The position numbers were made by a program, and so were the translations under genes. Shown one piece after another: positions 60,980 to 64,000 of a DNA stretch of 64,000 nucleotides (the stretch's first letter is position 1; every line of letters begins with the position of its first letter). This DNA is from Paramecium pentaurelia. Its lineage: Eukaryota; Ciliophora; Oligohymenophorea; Peniculida; Parameciidae. The notes under the pieces are model-generated. The model was not told the origin of the DNA. It ran no database searches and saw only the letters and a program-made list of their open reading frames with translations. The stretch spans positions 698,716 to 762,715 of the forward strand of contig CAJJDO010000018.1 of the NCBI GenBank assembly GCA_905183005.1, read 5' to 3'.

Positions 60980-61753
60980 ATGTATTTATTTTTTTAGAAT
61001 AATAATAATAATGATGAAGTCTAGGATATCAAAATTTATATTTACTATAAGATAATTACAAAATATATTAATGCACATTCTCTCCTAAATCGAGAAATTA
61101 ATCAAAATATTAAGAATATATCAAGAACTAATAAAAGTTTAATAAAATTTATGACCTAAAATGAAACAAAAAAGTAAAAGAAAATAGCTTTATGATTTTG
61201 AAATTGATATTTCTCTGCTAAATAAGGTTTGCTCATCAAAGTAGATAAAATTCTAATAATCTTTTTCTAATTTGCAAGCATTACTTATAGATGAATAGTA
61301 TAAAATACTCATTATTTTCTAAGGATTATCAAGATTCTATCCCAGGCTAATTGTTAAACAGGTTTTCAAAAATAAAATATAAGAATAAAATAACAAAAAA
61401 TAAGTTATTAAAACAATTAATATACAACTTATAATATTAGATGATATATAACATTTATCGGCTACCTAAAATTTTATATTGTATTAGTTAATGAAATTTA
61501 ATAGACATTTAAAAAGAAATTGAATAAAGAATTCTTGCAATTATATGTATAAATTGTTATGTTATTTTAGATAAATTGCAAAAATAGTAGTATCAATTTA
61601 ATAGAGGTTGAGTACTTTTAATAGAAACATAACTTTGATTAATAAAAATGGATTGATGTTTTAGATACATTAAATGAATAAGTAAAATTTAATACTAATG
61701 ATATACATTTTATGAAATTCAATATATAAAAAATAGAGTGTTGGAGTAGATGA
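60980..61753 (+). CDS. Possible small gene, splicing unresolved
   Basis: Three coding-like stretches follow each other in different frames: MYLFFQNNNNNDEVQD ... HSLLNREINQNIKNISRTNK; YDFEIDISLLNKVCSSKQ ... LQALLIDEQYKILIIFQGLS; and EIQQTFKKKLNKEFLQLY ... KWIDVLDTLNEQVKFNTND, ending IECWSR at TGA 61751-61753. I could not find introns that link them all cleanly. Probably a real multi-exon gene of unknown family, perhaps with sequence errors. Confidence 0.35.
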
Positions 61754-61848
61754 AATACAAGTAGCCATTATATAGTTGCAATAAAACAGATGGAATTAAA
61801 AGAGGAATTTAACCTTATTTTGATACATTATGAATGTGTTATTAATAA

Positions 61849-64000
61849 ATGTTCAATTATAGTTAATATGAGGAAGAAATTAATCATCCTCAATATCGTA
61901 CCAGAGTGAGATATTAGTAAGTAATAATGCTTATAAAAGGGACAATGGAATCTAACGAAATCTGAATGGATAACTTGACGTGACTTGTTTCTTAATGGCT
62001 GTAGAAATATAGCGTCTGGTTGCTGAAAACACTGAACTAAAAATTACTATAAAGTAGTAGTCTGATAGTGGGTTAGATAGAATAAATTATGAGATGTAAA
62101 TAAGAGATTTAATGGAAAAGCTACAATAATTGCAGCAGTATATAATATAATTGAGAATAGGGACAATTATTTAATAGGTAGTGATAATGAGAGGTTGAGA
62201 AAACTTATAAAAGACCTTGAAGTTTCATTGTAACGATATGAAACTTAATTACGTGACTATGATCCAAATTGGAAAAAAGAATTAGAATAATAGAAAAAAC
62301 AGCTAGTACAATTGTAAAAAAAGATAGGTGATGATGATGTTGGTAATAGAGAATATTATTAATAAAAGATGATTTAAGGTCTCAATTAAACAAATTAAAA
62401 AAGAAGTTAGGGGATTATGAAAAACAGTTTAATGGGAAGAGTCCAGAAGAATTATAAAGAATGTTAGATGACTTATAAAGAAAGGCTAGATAATTTGATG
62501 ATTTATAAAATAAAATTGGAGGTATGGATCCTGACACCTTAGCAAAAAAATTGAAAGAATTAGAGAAGTTATAAAAGTCATTTGGTGGAAGTCCAGAAGA
62601 TTTATTAAAAGTAAAATACATACAAATTATTTTAGGAGTTAGAAAGATTAAAAAAAAAGGCTAAAGAAGCAGATGATCTTAAAAAAGAATTAGATAGATA
62701 ATAAAGAGAGAATGATAAATAGAAAAATGATTTAGATATTCTTGATGATTTAAAAGTAAAATAAAATTTTATTATTAGAAAAACGCATAAAATTTACAAA
62801 TGGAAAATGGATACTTAAATTAATAATTAAATGATTTGAAAAATAAATTAAGAGATGCAGATCAATTAAGAATAGAAATGGAATAATACAAAGAATTATT
62901 AAAGAAAAAAGATTAAGAAATAGCATATTTAAAAAATTAATTATAAGATTCATAAAGATAATTATAAGATTCATAAAGATAATTATAAGATACTCAAAGG
63001 CAATTATAAGATTAATAAAGATAATTGGGAGATTTGTAATATAAATTTAGATAAGCAGAATAAGATAAATTAAAATTATAATCAGAGTTAAATAATTGTT
63101 TAGATGAATTAGATTCAGCAGATGGATAAAAAGAAGTAGCAACTTAATTAAAAGATGAAAATGATAAATTAAATCAAGAAGTTGATTAATTAAATGATGA
63201 TAAAAATAGATTATCAAATGAAAATGATGAACTTAGAAATAGATTAAATGATTTAATGAGATAATTATAAGATAAAGATAATAAATTAAAGGATTTATAA
63301 TAAGATATAAATAAAAAGAATTCAGAATTAAAAGATTTAGGTAATAAATTAAAGGAAGCTAATGATAAAATTGAATGGATTAAAAATGAATATGGATTGA
63401 CAGATGATGATTTAGATCCAAAAAAAAGAAAACTTAATGGTAAAAATATTAAGGAAAGTATATTATTCTCTAATATATAACCATCTAATTTATTATTGAA
63501 TTTTCTATTATAATCAGCTGAAATTGAAAGATTAGGAATAATTATTGATAAATATTATAGTGAAAATGAATCATTATAAAATTAAGTCAAAACTTACAAA
63601 TAAAAAAATGAACAAATTACTTAATAATTGTAACAATAACTAATCTCATTATCCTAAATGACTTAAGATAATGAGATTGAGAAATTAAAAGAATATTATG
63701 AAAATAAAATAGTAATGTTAACTATGGAATTGAGTAGATTAAAAAAATAATAAACTTATAGCTCATATTAATCAATACCTATTTCTTATAAATTATAGCC
63801 TAGACCAAATAGCTAAAATAATGGTGATGTATTTGAGACTCCATAAATGTAATCTAAAAGAGAAGAGGATTTATTATGTTTATTTGTTCTTATGGGAGCA
63901 GAAATATAAAATTTGAGAGATTAAAATAGTACATTACTTTTGCAATAGAATGATAAAGATGTAATTAAAGGATTATTAACTACAAGTGGATATGAAAGTC
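61849..64000 (+). CDS. Long coiled-coil protein (partial at window end)
   Basis: Starts MFNYSQYEEEINHPQYRTRV and runs off the window. Introns of 23-26 nt (about 61918-61940, 62137-62159, 62345-62370 and two near 62611 and 62756) join the exons. LDVTCFLMAVEIQRLVAENT near the start recurs in similar form near the end (LLCLFVLMGAEIQNLRDQNS), suggesting an internal repeat. Between lie nearly 500 residues of heptad-patterned Leu/Lys/Glu/Gln coiled coil with four QLQDSQR-type units. Resembles structural proteins of the ciliate cortex or basal body, but no family is recognised. Confidence 0.8.
62938..63021 (+). repeat. Four tandem 21-bp units (heptad repeat QLQDxQR)
   Basis: Units at 62938-62958, 62959-62979, 62980-63000 and 63001-63021 encode QLQDSQR, QLQDSQR, QLQDTQR, QLQDQQR, then a degenerate QLGDLQ. 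One unit equals one coiled-coil heptad, so length changes here would keep the helix register. Confidence 0.85.

Noticed and set aside
1..64000. Translation with the standard code, or TGA read as Trp genome-wide
   Set aside because: Standard code would place stops in every conserved gene, and many well-matched proteins end precisely at TGA at family-typical lengths.
1..64000. CRISPR arrays, transposons, telomeric repeats or a defence-type system
   Set aside because: I looked for spaced direct repeats, transposase motifs and telomere-like G/C-rich tandem repeats and saw none; the content is ordinary eukaryotic genes.

Overview
The window reads as macronuclear DNA of an oligohymenophorean ciliate, most likely a Paramecium or close relative. 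In-frame TAA and TAG stand at conserved Gln or neutral positions in every gene and all genes end in TGA (ciliate nuclear code). The DNA is very AT-rich, genes are packed tightly on both strands, and nearly every gene carries tiny GT-AG introns of about 20-34 nt. With the standard code the genes look shattered; with TAA/TAG read as Gln and the small introns removed they become long, conserved proteins.

Layout. 1-3897 (-): 2-oxoglutarate dehydrogenase E1, with an internal block present three times, joined by single Ns. 4986-5239 (+): small Ala/Lys-rich histone H1-like protein. 5289-7568 (+): SAPS/PP6 regulatory subunit. 7814-11268 (+): kinesin containing a 256-N gap and an 843-bp repeat. 11456 (+): COX17. 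11818-12417: broken or unresolved gene. 12497 (+): WDR61/SKI8. 13487 (+): PH plus NlpC/YiiX-like protein. 15187 (+): DIM1 rRNA dimethyltransferase. 16302 and 17993 (+): unknown proteins. 20247 (+): cyclic-nucleotide-gated K+ channel. 23035-26867 (-): Na+/K+-type P-ATPase, divergent from a Ser/Thr kinase at 26985 (+). 28932-32921 (-): TPR protein, alpha-arrestin and a small unknown gene. 32983 (+): FAM136A-like protein. About 33944-34235 (+): SRP (7SL) RNA. 34593-38301 (-): weak gene, WD40 protein, MORN protein. 38341-42145 (-): IFT121/WDR35, 34 bp from a divergent unknown gene at 42180 (+). 43949 (+): ABCC transporter. 48018 (+): second MORN protein. 50155-53219 (-): SCC3/STAG cohesin subunit. 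53408 (+): unknown. 54228 (+): ariadne-type RBR E3 ligase. 55847-58301 (-): ubiquitin-like/ankyrin/PH/AGC kinase. 58417-60214 (-): LMBR1 family protein. 60980 (+): weak gene. 61849 to the window end (+): coiled-coil protein.

There is no operon logic; the genes are ordinary eukaryotic units. Some share a theme: cilia and cortex (IFT121, kinesin, two acylated MORN proteins, coiled-coil protein), membrane excitability and transport (K+ channel, Na+/K+-type ATPase, ABCC), mitochondria (OGDH, COX17, FAM136A-like) and chromatin (H1-like, SCC3). I see no CRISPR, insertion sequence or tRNA. The most promising items for follow-up are the GC-rich SRP RNA island, the ATPase with altered catalytic and transport motifs, the K+ channel with a zinc knuckle, the four-module AGC kinase, the Gln tract written in reassigned stop codons, and two assembly-type duplications.
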